Assembly (NCBI GenBank): GCA_025506515.1
Contig: CM046454.1
Location: forward strand, 34,387,699 to 34,451,698
Direction: 5' to 3'
From: Flaveria trinervia
Lineage: Eukaryota; Streptophyta; Magnoliopsida; Asterales; Asteraceae
DNA length: 64,000 nucleotides
A program made the position numbers and the translations under genes. Within the stretch, counting starts at the first letter, position 1. Each line of letters begins with the position of its first letter. The notes under the pieces were generated by a model. That model was not told the DNA's origin. It saw only the letters and a program-made list of their open reading frames with translations, and made no database searches. Positions 1 to 11,358 of this stretch are shown here, piece after piece.

Positions 1-451
1 AAGGTTATGTTGTATTGTTGCAATTTAATGACAATAAACTCTTATGCACTATTCTTTAGTCTTTCGTTTAGATCATAATTTTTTAATCTTAGGAATTAGT
101 TTGCAAGTTTCTCTTTACATCTTTGATTGGTTTTGGTGTTCCATAAAGCTAAGCTAGGTGGGTTCCCGTGCAGTATAGTGGAATATAGACCGACCATACA
201 CTGATACCATCTAAAAAGGTTTCCCTTTTCTGCATTATTTACCTAGATACATAGAATCTCAAGATATATATTATTTGAATTCATATTAAGGTCAAATGCA
301 ATACATATGCTTAGTAACTTATATATGTAATAATTCATATCCGCATTTATGTAATTATGCATGTATGCATTTATGGATATATGTGATTGTGCCTATATGC
401 ATTTAAGCACTTATGTAGTTATGCATATATGCATTCATGTACATATGTAGT
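1..451. other. Left flank of element E1, no gene seen
   Basis: AT-rich sequence without a coding frame I can support. From about 344 to 446 it holds a loose low-complexity run built on ATGCAT/TATG words. Its last five bases, GTAGT (447-451), are one copy of the target-site duplication of E1; the other copy is at 39538-39542. Confidence 0.7.
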
Positions 452-1255
452 TGCAGGACTATTGAAGGGTATGCAAATACAACACAACAACATAAAGAGG
501 AGAGTTGGTTAAGAACACTCAACTAATCAAACAGTGAAACTGGTTAACCTCAAGTAATGACACTAAGCACACAAGTAAATATAAGACATAACAATATAAC
601 AAGATACACAAGGAGATGATTTTCAAGATTGAAGTATATTGCCTTCTCAAGTTCTATTACAAGTGTTACAAAGCATAATCATAAAGTTACAAGTACGTGA
701 GATACATATACTACATCCTACAACCGGCCATACTTTGAAGGCCACTGGATACAATTGACTAGACACAAAACAAAATCAATTGTAGAGTCAAATGGCAGAT
801 TTTCTTTTGACTAGTGACTATGACATGCCATAGCTTACATCCTATTCTATTCCAAAAAGGATAAACCACATAAAGTAGAAAGTTTACAAACTCAAGACCT
901 TAATGTATATATGGACCTTTTCACCAACTTATTAAAGTTGGTGACTTTACAGAGTTTCAACAGAAAGGTATCTAACATTATGTAAAGTACATCAGATAAA
1001 GCATATATACTAAAACTATTCGGAAGAAATCTGTCTTCAAGTGTTAGCTTTGGAAGAATTTGTCTTTGAAGCTTAGGAAGATTTCATCTTTGGCTTGGGA
1101 ATATATTGGTCTTGGCTTCGGAAGATTTCACACTTAGAATATTTTTGTTGCTTGGGTGAAACTTCTGAAGCATTCTTCTTCAGTACACATGTGCATGCAT
1201 GTAGAAGAGACGTTGGGTGTTTGGGTTGCATCAGTCTCTTCATATAATCTCTACA
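452..1255 (-). repeat. E1 3' LTR
   Basis: 804 bp, bounded on the plus strand by TGCAGGAC and CTCTACA. It is homologous to 38723-39537 over its length (for example both share the run starting GAAGGGTATGCAAATAC near the left end). It contains several CTTCSGAAG-like words. The adjoining internal sequence begins with the polypurine tract, which identifies it as the 3' LTR of a minus-strand element. Confidence 0.93.
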
Positions 1256-1268
1256 AACTCCCCCTAGG
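1256..1268 (-). promoter_or_regulatory. E1 polypurine tract (plus-strand primer)
   Basis: On the minus strand this reads CCTAGGGGGAGTT and directly abuts the 3' LTR. It has the same AGGGGGAG core and position as the tracts of E2 and E3. The remaining E1 interior up to 1382 is the last part of its third ORF, cut off by E2. Confidence 0.85.
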
Positions 1269-1382
1269 CTGATGCTACCAAAACACTTGAAGACTTTAGA
1301 TATTGACAGTCCTTATCAGAATAATGACCATCCTTCTCTTCATGAGATAATCAGGATCCGTCAGACTATCAAAGTGTTTTCT

Positions 1383-2111
1383 TGTTGATACATGTGTACC
1401 TTGATTCTGATCTTAATGTAATATGTCTTACACTTATGTAATAGTTGGGTACTTAATGAAATGCAAATGTTTGGTTGTGTTTATAATGATTAATATTTCA
1501 TGAACGAGTTGTTTAACGATTATCGAATTGATTATATAGGTTTGTGGTTGTTTGAACGAACATAAATAATGTAATGATAATGAATACATTCAAACTTAGT
1601 AATATGAAGTTATCATGCGAATGACCCATGTTAATGGACCATACGCATGAACAACTTCATGCGAATGACTCAGTCACACGACTGAACCAGGTTACTGGAT
1701 CAGTCGCATGATTGAAACATGAGATTGACTCAGTCGCACGACTGAACACTCAGTCATGCGAATGGATCAACCGCATGGCTCAATCGCACGACTAAACCAT
1801 GCAAATGGTCTAGTCGCACGATTGAGAAACCCTAACCTATAAATACCACTTAAATCGTGGAAAAACGAAACACTTTGAATATTTCGATACCCAGAGGTAC
1901 CCTAGCCGTCCAGAGACCTCTAAGAACCTGTTCCAAGTTCATAGATCGCAGTAGATTGATTCCTAATCGATTCTTAATGTTTAGATTCAATACATAATTG
2001 TTTCTACATGCGTTCCCACTGATTGGATCACCAATCAAATAGGATTCTGCACTATTTGATTCGGTATACATGTTAATCAGTTAGTATTTCATTCAATAAA
2101 CGATCCTAACA
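1383..2111 (+). repeat. E2 5' LTR
   Basis: 729 bp, TG...CA. Between about 1620 and 1835 it is packed with copies of the palindromic word CAGTCG-NN-CGACTG and its variants CAATCG and CATTCG. A TATA box lies just downstream of these. It is homologous to the 3' LTR and to the E4 5' LTR. Confidence 0.93.
1838..1845 (+). promoter_or_regulatory. TATA box of E2 5' LTR
   Basis: TATAAATA lies directly after the cluster of AGTCG palindromes. The same box stands at the same relative place in the E2 3' LTR (15255-15262) and in the E4 5' LTR (42666-42673), so it is conserved among the family copies. It is the likely core promoter for the genomic RNA. Confidence 0.7.
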
Positions 2112-2113
2112 AG

Positions 2114-2125
2114 TGGTATCAGAGC
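2114..2125 (+). other. E2 primer-binding site (initiator tRNA-Met)
   Basis: TGGTATCAGAGC begins two bases after the 5' LTR. It is the complement of the 3' end of plant initiator tRNA-Met, the usual primer of plant copia elements. Confidence 0.9.
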
Positions 2126-2623
2126 TTTGGCTCTTGATACGTGTGATTCAATCGTTTTTGATACAAAAACTTTGTTTATTCCCTAAAAACTCAATCTTTT
2201 TGTGTTAAACGGTGTCTTAGACGTCTCCTGGTTCACAAAGTTCAGTTTTTCCAGCATAAATTAGGGTTAGTGAAAATTCGAGTTTTTGAGGCCAAAACAC
2301 GTTAAACCTATGAATTTTCAAAATCCAGCAGCTTCGGTCACACGATTGACTCAATCGCACGATTGAACACATTCGCATTCCCCATACGCACGATTGGACT
2401 CAGTCGGACTTCCATTCGTCCGATTGAGTAGTCTATTCGCATTGTTCATCTGCATTAGTTCATTCACCCAACTGAGTCATCCGCATTAGTTCAGTCGCAC
2501 GATTGAACCATCCGCATAGTTCAATCGCCCGAATAGCCCAATCGCACCTTCATTCGTACTAATACTCAGCATTCACAGTAGGGAGAGACTCACGTATATA
2601 GAACTTAGTGTACTGGAGAATAA
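2126..2623 (+). other. E2 untranslated leader with palindromic repeats
   Basis: There is no convincing ORF. From about 2335 to 2560 the leader contains many words of the CARTCG-NN-CGAYTG type (for example CAATCGCACGATTG), the same motif as in the LTR. The leader of E4 (42953-43500) has the same arrangement. In retrotransposons this region normally carries packaging and dimerisation signals. Confidence 0.6.
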
Positions 2624-3775
2624 AGTGGGGAATCATAATAAACCCCCAAAGCTAATCACGTTAGACGGGTACCCACAATGGAAGCAATGTTTCGAGATCT
2701 ACTTAACTGGAGTAGATCCCAATCTGTGGGAGTCTATAGAGATGGGGTACATCATGCCAGTAGGCGGATGGTGTCAAACTCACACTTGGTGGCATGACTG
2801 ATGCACAGAAGGTCAAATACAATGCTGAAAAGAAAGTCTATGCTTTGTTTACACAGTCTATTCCGAAGGACATTTTCTATCAATTCTCGGAGTACACACA
2901 AGCAAAGAACCTATGGGACGCATTAGAGAAAAGGTATGATGGAAATGCATCATTGAAGGCCATAAAGGCTAAGGCTTTAAAGAAGGAGTTTGACAACTTC
3001 TCCTCGATTAGAAAAGAAAGCCTAGATGATGTGATCGATAGATTCTACCACTTGATGAGTAAGATGCACACTCATGGAGTATCAACGTCAATGGAGGACA
3101 AAGTGTCCAACTTTGCTGACGGGCTGCCAGAGAAATGGGTTTCATTCGTCTCCAATCTCAGACAGAATGGTATGCTAACAAACTTAGATATCATGACTTC
3201 ATTCTGAAGCTGAAAGAGGAAGAACTAAGAATGAAGTACAGAGCTCAAAAGGCTTCTTATGATCAGAACCCAGCGATGTATAACACGACTCCTCAAGCCA
3301 AGACTTCTGGAGAACCTCTTCAGACAACTTTTGTATCAAGCTCGTCTGGTCCTCACCAGCCTCTACTTCAGGGTCAGAAATGTCAGGGTTGTCTAGTACC
3401 CAATACATTGCACCTGCCGCAAATGTAGCAAAGCTGAAGACCGAGAACTTCGGCAATATGACAGTTTAGGTAGCTAAAGAGCACATGGATCTCTTAGCTG
3501 CATTAGTCCACTTCTATGGGACTAATTGCTGGAAAGATTGGGAACTGCCACCTGGCATATGAGGACTATGAGCACGTGGATGAGACAAAGCTGGAGAGGA
3601 TGGAAAAAATATGGGCCTTAGCTAGTGCAGTCCGGAGAGCTAAGAAGTTTGTCAAAAAGACCGGACAAAATTTGATTGCTACTAAGGACACTACCTTCGG
3701 CTTTGATAAATCCAAGGTAACCTGCTTCAACTGCGGTGAGAAAGGGCACTTTAAAAGGGAGAGTGTGTGAAGCGA
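2624..3775 (+). pseudogene. gag: E2 gag (capsid/nucleocapsid), broken
   Basis: This is the structural protein of the virus-like particle. The N-terminal part (about 2625-2790) includes the residues PPKLITLDGYPQWKQ and reads in a different frame from the main block at 2794-3207, whose run LWDALEKRYDGNASLKAIKA is typical of plant copia Gag. Near 3190 one base is missing compared with E4, which closes the frame and shifts it to 3135-3428. A CCHC zinc knuckle (CFNCGEKGHFKRE) starts at 3723, but two extra bases in a GAGAG run just before its last Cys codon shift the frame and destroy the fourth ligand. The true start codon cannot be fixed. The gene is inactive as it stands. Confidence 0.85.
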
Positions 3776-5391
3776 AAGAAGACTGGCAACGAGAATCCTT
3801 TCTTCTCCTTAAGTCGTCAGGAGAAACCCACTAGCAGTCTTACTTCATCAAGCAAGGATCCCAAAGCCTTGACTGCTCATGATGATGAAGGACAAGACTG
3901 GAGCTTCCAGTTTGTCTCACCGGGAGAATCCAATATTGCTAGTGTGGAGGATATTGATGATGATTCTGCCAGTGAAGGAGATATTGCAGTGGAACTTGCA
4001 ATGTCAACATCTGAATAAACTGCACCAGTGGTCACCTATCTGCCTGAAGAAGGGAAAACTACTACAACGTCAGAATCACCAGCTCCAGAAACACCGGATT
4101 CTGCATTGACGATTGATTCATCAGAACCCTCTCAGGTAAGTACTACTGACCTACTCTTTAATAATCATGCTTGTTCTGATGTAATAAATTTAGGGAAATC
4201 ATTGATTTAAAATTTGCTAGGTTATTAGATCATAATGATAACTTAGTAAATGCCCTAGAACTATGCACTAAAGCTAACAGAGTTTTAAAACAAAATGAGC
4301 ATAGTTACAAAGAAAAGATAGACTTTTTGAACAAATAGCTTAGGGAAACAGAAGTTGTAGCCTTTAACCAAGCTAATGACATTAGGTACTATCATAACAC
4401 CCTAGAAGACACTAAGAAACAAAAGGCAGTTTTAGAAGTAGAAGTTAATTCCCTAAAACAAAAACTGCAAAGTTGGACTAGTTCTTCACACATAGTCCAA
4501 AACTTAGTGATAGAGAGAAACAACAGGGAGGGACTGGGTTATAAAGTGGTTCCACCATCACATGAGATCTTGATGAACACAAAATATAAACCAATAAATG
4601 ATAATCCAATCAAGGATCATGTGGTGTCCACTCCTCTTGTAAGTGATTCAGATTCCGCATGTTCATCAAATGAATCTGGTTCTAAACAAAAGGAGGCCAC
4701 TTCAAAGGCAAAAGGTAAAATGCCTTGCATTAATCTGGACAAAGAATTTGAAAAGGTTAGTACAAAGTCTAGTTCAACAAATGTCAAATCTGAACCTAAA
4801 AGGACAGTAATATTAACCAATCATGTGCATTATGTCAAAGTCTAGAGAATAGAAAAGAAAAATATGTTAAAAATGTTAAAGCAATTAACTTTGTAAAATC
4901 AGATAAAACATCTAAACAATCAGAGTCGAAACCTAAACAGAGTAAGATCACCCGGGTGTCACATGCATCTCCACAAAAACAGTTAAATCATAAAGTCGAA
5001 AGCAGATCATGCTACAGTTGAGAGAGTATAGACACATTGCATCTCATTGTCCTTACTATCAGACACCGAGGAGGAAAGTTGAACTTCCGGAACAAAAACC
5101 TAGCTCTTTTAAGAGGAACTCAGTGACGCCACCTAAGAGAGATACTGAACCTAAAGTTCAACACATTAGCCAGTCGTCTGTTTATCACAAACAAGCCTTA
5201 CACAAATCTGGCTTATGGAAGGAGAAATCAACCTCATTGTCTGATAATGAGAACAAGGAGACATCTGAGCTTCCCCATCCTCGAACGGCCAATGGGTTAC
5301 ATTTATGATGTGTGATGCCTCTGGGAAACCCAAGCCAGTGAAGGCTTGGGTCCCTAACCTGAACTAACGTTCTCAAATTGAATGTGCAGGG
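3767..5391 (+). pseudogene. E2 gag-pol linker: acidic region, coiled coil, remnant of second zinc knuckle
   Basis: It opens with a Ser/Lys-rich stretch and the acidic run VEDIDDDSASEGDIAVELAM (ORF 3767-4018), then stops at TAA 4016. Further on it is homologous to the E4 coiled-coil protein at 44828-45559, with leucine and glutamate/lysine heptads around 4200-4500 interrupted by several stops. ORF 4507-4845 corresponds to the E4 segment containing GLGYKVVPP. Around 5010-5050 lies the counterpart of the second CCHC knuckle that is intact in E4 (45880-45921). In E2 bases are missing after the first Cys and a TGA stop is present. The function of this segment is unknown; its position between nucleocapsid and protease is constant in all elements here. 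Confidence 0.75.
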
Positions 5392-6980
5392 TGTTCAATA
5401 TAGTGCTGAGACCAACACGTGGATCATTGACAGCGGAGCATCCAGGCACATGACAGGGAACAGGACACTCCTATCAAACGTCAAATAGATAAAAGGAGTT
5501 GACGTTTCATTTGCTGGAAACAAAGGTGGGTACATCACAGCTCAAGGAGAAGTAGGTAATCAGAAAGTGAAGTTTGACAAGGTAAACTATGTCCAAAAAC
5601 TTCAAATAACTTGCTTTCTGTTCTCAAATTGTGATAAAGAATTTAAAGTAGTATTGACAACTAGAAGTGCTATGTCCTGAAAAAGGACTATGTCATCCGG
5701 AGGATCAAGTATTAATGTCTGCCTCAAGATATAAGGCCTTTATGTCTTGGATCCATCAAAGGCCTTCACAATGGATCATGAAGTTCAGTGTTTCTTGTCA
5801 AAAGCTACTGAGAAGGAATCCATCTCCTGGCATAGGAGAATGGGACACATTAATCCACGAAAGAAGAATCATTTGATCCAGAATGATCTAGTGAGAGGAG
5901 TTAACGTCAAAAACTTCCAACTTCGGATTTCTGTGTTGCATGCAAGAAGGGAAAATAGACGAAGAAGTCTTATAAGAAAAGAAAGTTCATTATATCGAAC
6001 TTCCTCTTGAACTCCTTCACATGGATCTGTTTGGTCCAGTCAGTACAAGAAGCATCGTAGGCGACTTGTACTGCTATGTAGTTACAGATGACTACTCAAG
6101 ATTCTCTTGGGTGATGTTTCTAAAATCCAAATAAAAAACATTTGATTCATTCAAAGAATTAGTAACTACATTGAGTCCCTCTACAAACTGAAGGTTCGTC
6201 AAGTGCGCTCAGATAACGAAACGAGTTCAAGAATCAATGGATAGAGGCTTACTGCAAGGAAAAGGGAATTGTGCATCAGTTCACCTCTATCTACACTCCT
6301 CAGATGAATGGCGTTGCTGAAAGGAAGAATCGCAGCTTGATAGAGACGGCACGGACAATGCTAGCAGACTCAAAACTGCATATCCAATTCTGGAACGAGG
6401 CAGTTGCAAACGCATGTTACATGTTGAATCGAGTTCTGACAGTTAAACGCCATGGCAAGACATGTTATGAGTTACTACAACGATGTAAACCAAATCTAGA
6501 GTATCTCGAGCCATTTGGCACTCCGTGCACCCTGCTGAAGAAGAATGAAGAGGGCAAATTCAGCGGAAGGCTGATGAAGGTATCTTTCTAGGATACAACA
6601 TACTGAACAAGAGGGTCTACAACAACTCTACGGGTCAGGTAGAAGTGTGGTATAATGTTGATGTTCAGAGATACACCACACCACCTAGGAAAAGGACCCG
6701 CCTTCTTTTTCGACTATGATGGATTCTTCAAGTCCTCAACATAGCATTCTCCCCTTCTGAAGATGAATTAGCAACAAAGATGATATATGATGTTCTAAAC
6801 ACACCATCTTAGTAATCTACATCATCCAACGTACAAGGTGATTCATCTATCAACTCAGGGGGAGCACTTGAAGATAGTGACTCTTCCTTTGATGAGAAGC
6901 TGTGGAGACTGATTAGAATAACCAGGAGCAATAGGTTCCTCCTACCGCAAGTCCACAAGCATCTGACATTGATGCCTCTA
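5392..6980 (+). pseudogene. pol: E2 pol, protease and integrase part, broken
   Basis: The aspartic protease active site is present as IIDSGASRHM with DSG at 5429-5437. A TAG follows about 50 bases later, so the domain is cut. The integrase follows: the zinc-binding start is recognisable as SISWHRRMGHINPRK (about 5815-5870), and a further frameshift lies before the catalytic core. The core reads YVVTDDYSRFSWV near 6080 and ends with QMNGVAERKNRSLIETARTM (ORF 6271-6591), which contains the third acidic residue. After 6591 the frame changes again. Between integrase and RT at 6857-6864 there is an AGGGGGAG word, as at the same place in E4 (47739-47746). Confidence 0.88.
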
Positions 6981-7139
6981 AGTCTTAGAACCTCAAACTC
7001 CTACTGCCTCAAATACTGAACCAAATGTTCATAATCTTGATTCTGAGGTAGTTGTTCCAACCACTCCTGGATCACGCCTAAATGTCTATCATCCTTTGGA
7101 TAATGTCATTGGGGATGTGAGGTCGGGAGTTCAGACCAG

Positions 7140-8771
7140 AAATTAGCTGTACTCAGCTGATTATGCCTCGGTGATGGAAAAGGTATGCCTTCACGATGGT
7201 GCATATCGTTGGTTATGTCTTAGTTGAGCCAAAGTATGTTAGTGAAGCCCTGAATGATGAGGCATGGGTGAGTGCCATGAAAGAAGAACTTCTTAGTCCA
7301 AGAAGTTTGGTGTATGGAATCTGGTGGATAGACCTAAAGGTGCTAAGGTCATTGGCACAAAATGGGTCTTGAAATGCAAGAAAGAAGATCAAGGCGTGAT
7401 CATCAAAAACAAGGCTCGACTTGTTGTCCAAGGATTTAGACAAGTCGAGGGCATTGACTACAATGAAGTGTTTGCACCCGTGGCAAGAATGGAAGCAATC
7501 CGTATCTTCCTTGTCTATGCATCGTACATGAAGATTAAAGTTTATCAACTTGATGTAGGAGTGCAATCCTTCATGGTGAAATCAGAGAGACAGTGTATGT
7601 AAGTCAGCTCTAGGGATTTGAGGATCCATATCATCGGGACAGAGTTTACAAACTCGACAAGGCTTTATATGGGCTTCATCAAGCTCCCCGAGCCTGGTAT
7701 GAGAAACTCTCGAATCACCTCGTGAAACACGGTTTTTGCAGAGGAGACATTGACTGTACATTGTTCATAAAAGAAAAAGATGGAGATTAGTACTTGTTCA
7801 AATCTACGTAGACGACATAATCTTTGGTTCAAGGAACGAAGATCTATGTAAAGAGTTTGAAGCAGTAATGAAGGCTAAGTTTAAGATGAGTGCCATGGGA
7901 GAGATGAAATTCTTTCTCGGTTGCAGGTGGATCAGACACCAAAGAGATTTTCTACATCAGACCAAGTATGTAGTAGATATCCTCTATCAATTTGACATGG
8001 AGAATGCTTCTTCAGTTGGGACTCCACTTGCTACAAACCATGATGTAGCACCCGACGAGAATGGTGATCTGGTCGATGCCACCATGTACCGAGGAATGAT
8101 TGGATCTCTCATATACCTCACTGCCTCAAGACCTGATATTATGTATGCTACATGTTTATGTTCAAGATATCAGGAAAAGCCAAAGGTTAACCATCTGATA
8201 GGGGTCAAAAGGATTTTCGTTATCTGAAGGGTACTCCGACACTTGGGTTGTGGTATCCTCATGACGATGACTTCGAGATGACAGCGTATAGTGACTCAGA
8301 ATACGATGGCTGCAAGATGAACTACAAGTCTACATCAGCGGAATGTCAATTCTTTGGGAGGAGATTAGTGACCTGGCAGTGTAAAAAGCAGACCTCAGTT
8401 GCCCTGTCAACATGTGAAGCCGAATACGTTGCTGCCGCAAGTTGCTGTTCACAAATCATATGGATTCAACAGCAAATGCGGGACTACGATTTGAAATTCT
8501 CTTCTACTCCTATTTTTGTTGATAACTCTGTTGCAATTGCAGTAATAAAAAATCCGGTCCAACATCCTAAGACCAAACACATCGGCATAAAATATCACTT
8601 TATACGTGATTGCTTTGAAAAGAACTTAATGATGTAATTAAAATTAATACTGATTTTCAACGCGCTAACCTCTATACAAAAGCTTTTGATAACCCACATT
8701 TTCTATATTTGTTAGAGGTCAACGACGTTAAAAAGAAAAGTGATGTAGTTCCCGAAGATGATCATGTGTAG
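7140..8771 (+). pseudogene. pol: E2 pol, reverse transcriptase and RNase H part, broken
   Basis: The RT reads cleanly through GTKWVLKCKKEDQGVIIKNK and VYQLDV (ORF 7324-7602), then shifts frame. The catalytic box YVDDIIFGS is intact (YVDD at 7804-7815). ORF 7868-8227 continues with GEMKFFLGC and the motif MIGSLIYLTASRPDIMYATC. RNase H follows in ORF 8248-8637 (AYSDSEYDGCKMN, STCEAEYVAAASCC, VDNSVAIAVIKNP, KTKHIGIKYHFIRD) and its last residues read in another frame to a TAG at 8769-8771. The polyprotein converts genomic RNA to cDNA, but at least four frame changes make this copy inactive. Confidence 0.9.
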
Positions 8772-9478
8772 TCCGATGCGTAGTGTCAAAATTTTCTTTT
8801 AATTTTTATTTTCTTTATTTATTTGTTTAACTTTAAGTAGTTAATTAACTTGATATTATTTGGTTGCCTATTAAAATCCTAAAAAGTGTAAATCGGTTAT
8901 GGTTTTAGAATTTTAGGGGGAAAATAGGTCAGTTAGTAACATTAACAAAAAAAAAACAAAAAACGAGGGAGAAGGAGAGGCTAGCTGATAAAAAGTAGAT
9001 CGTATCTGTGATACCGATTCAATGACCTTGGAAAATGATAGTACACAGGTACAAACCATTTGGGACTTAAAAGTTTAAATAAAATAATATGCGAAGATCA
9101 AAGTATAAGTCTGTGTAGTCTGAGCAATATAAAAGGAAAAATGATAGTAAAACTAGCTACCACTAAGGTAACACAAAGAAAGTAGACCTAGAGATTGTGA
9201 GACCATAGATGATATGTCGGTAGATTCAACATAATAGATGATTAGACCTTGTTGGTGATCTCAAGAACAAACTAAGTTGTTCAACAAGCTGTGGTTAACA
9301 TCTTATCCTGGTTAACACAATCAACAAATTCCAATAAGGGGTGACGAGCAGAATAAACGCCACTAATGTGTGCGTAAGACCAATATGAGCAAAAGCAATC
9401 GAACTAATAACTCATGTTGTGGTGAGAACTGTGCAAAAAGATTAAAAATTGCTCAAACAAGGAGATAGGTTATGTGCT

Positions 9479-9583
9479 TCTCTGCTATGCGGTGGCACTA
9501 ACCTGGGGATAAGCATAACCTATATATTCTAGACTTCATTGTTGTTTGCCGCCTCTCTGCTGTGCGGTGGCACTGACCTGAGG
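9479..9583 (+). repeat. Doubled GCGGTGGCAC element in E2 spacer
   Basis: Two 30-base copies (9479-9508 and 9554-9583) follow TCTCTGCTRTGCGGTGGCAC and end in TRACCTGRGG, 75 bases apart. The second copy can fold as GTGC-GGTG-GCAC enclosed by GCCTC/GAGGC. The pair recurs in E4 (50369-50398 and 50444-50473) with the same 75-base spacing. Confidence 0.75.
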
Positions 9584-10178
9584 CTCGGCTTCTCTCTGAA
9601 AGTTCTAAGAATAGTTTCTTCTTGAAAACTACCCTAAGACTGCTCAAAAATCTCCTGAGGAAGGTTGATTACCATATAAGCGTGGGATCCACAAATGCTT
9701 GTTGAAATAATCAAACCCTAAACTATCACCAATCTGTGTTAAAAGCCTGTGTATGGATTTAAGAGGACTAGTATACTGACAATCATCGTGGCTACAAATT
9801 CTTGAAAGTCCAAATCAATATGAGGATGTAATAGTACTAGTATGATTTCCTAAACTTGCTAACGACTCTAGATGAAAAACAAGAATTGAGCATCAAAAGG
9901 TGTTGATAAACATGTCCTAAATGATTTGACTTACCTATATGATTCCAAATTGAATTGGTCCAGTTATGGTCAAAATAAATTGAAGCTGCCTCTTCCAGAA
10001 CCGAATCCATTAGATTTCTATCTTAGGATTTACACCTCACACAAAAAGTCAAAAACTAGTTTAGTTTTGTATTTCAGTTTAAGTCTTCAATTTCTTTAAT
10101 TAATTTAATTTAGTTAATTTCAGTTGTTTGATACCAGACTACATCATGGAATTCATTAGGGGATTTAATCATTAAAAG

Positions 10179-10311
10179 GGTCACGTCTGAGGTGACCACA
10201 CGTGTTTTCAAAGGTAAAATCAATCACATCTGAGGTGATAAATTGTTTAAAAAGATCACGCTTGAGGTGGTCGTAAGTTTTTCAAGTTAAAATATCATGT
10301 CTGAGATGATC
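10179..10311 (+). repeat. Array of four small hairpins in E2 spacer
   Basis: Four 19-base units start at 10179, 10222, 10254 and 10293. Each has a 6-base arm, a 7-base centre close to GTCTGAG, and a complementary arm. The first is GGTCACGTCTGAGGTGACC. In the others the arms are AATCAC/GTGATA, GATCAC/GTGGTC and TATCAT/ATGATC, so base changes in one arm are mostly matched in the other (with one G-T wobble and single end mismatches). The homologous array in E4 is at 51052-51186. Confidence 0.85.
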
Positions 10312-11358
10312 AAATACTCATAAAGTATAATCAAAAGTTAAGAGGGTTAAGTGAGAATTGGTCATAAAGTCAAAATCATGAGTATGATCCAATCGCACGT
10401 CTGGACCATAAGTATGGACCAACTGTACGAATGGACCATACTTATACACTAAACAGCCAAATGGCACATGAGTATGAACCATTCACCTGAATGGATTATC
10501 AGAACGAGCCATTCGATCGAATGGAAATGTGCGAATGAGTCAGTCGCCCGACTGAAACCCAGTCGGCCGACTGAATGTGATTGACTGAGCCAATCGCACG
10601 ACTAAGGTCCATTCGCTCGAATGAACCGAGCGAATGGGTCCAGTCGGCCGATTGAAATCAGATTCAGTATAAATAGGGCCACAGTCGATCGTATTCAACT
10701 CATCACCCCCTAATCACCCTCATATTGCACAGCCTACCGTTACTCTGCCAAATTTTCATCTGACCCAAATTGCTTGATTATTTGAATATTCTGACCTTCG
10801 TTGTCGATTCTACAAGTAAAATGCAGTGTGATCATGACAAAAACTCCCTCGATTAGACTGAAAATTCAAGAATTGGCCCTAACAAGACCCGACACTCTAA
10901 ATGGACTAATAACCTAAATAAACCAAGTAAAATGTTAAAATAAAGGTTATTAGGTTATTAGTATATTCAATGCGAGTCTAAAGAACCATTACACGAAGTT
11001 TAATTTCAAGAATTGGTTAAAAATCGAATCTCAATCGACCTAACAGTGGGTCATGCGACTGGTCGCTAGGATGAACTCCAATCGCACGATTGAGTTGGTC
11101 GAATGGCTCAATCGGCCAAATGGACCATATGGATGAGCTCAGTCGGCCGACTGAACCAATCGCAGGCTCAGTCAACCGATTGAAATCAGTCGCCTGCTCA
11201 GTCACCCGACTGAATCCAGTCGCATGCCAAGACAGCCGACTGAACACAGTCGCATGGTTCAATCGCATGAATGAACTAGAATGAATTCAACCATGTTAAT
11301 TTGAACTGATTTGTGTTGTGTGGTTATCTAATGTCTATGTGTCTTGTGTTACAGATTG

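Larger units (their letters stand above)
8772..11358 (+). other. E2 spacer between pol and third ORF, non-coding but structured
   Basis: 2.6 kb without a supportable ORF. It is well conserved with the E4 spacer (49622-52158). It contains, in order, a polypurine-like AGGGGGAA (8915-8922), a doubled 30-base GCGGTGGCAC element (9479-9583), a four-hairpin array (10179-10311), and two clusters of AGTCG-type palindromes (about 10385-10660 and 11040-11275). Directly before the ORF3 start stands TGTGTTACAG, which looks like a splice acceptor and is nearly the same in E4. Conservation of a spacer with so many inverted repeats suggests a role in RNA structure, packaging or expression of the third ORF. 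This is inference. Confidence 0.75.

Noticed and set aside
452..1255. Solo LTR at the left edge
   Set aside because: A polypurine tract adjoins it, E1 sequence continues after E2, and its TSD matches the one right of 39537. It is the 3' LTR of E1.
2114..2125. tRNA gene fragment
   Set aside because: Only the 12 bases complementary to the tRNA-Met 3' end are present. It is a primer-binding site and not a tRNA gene.
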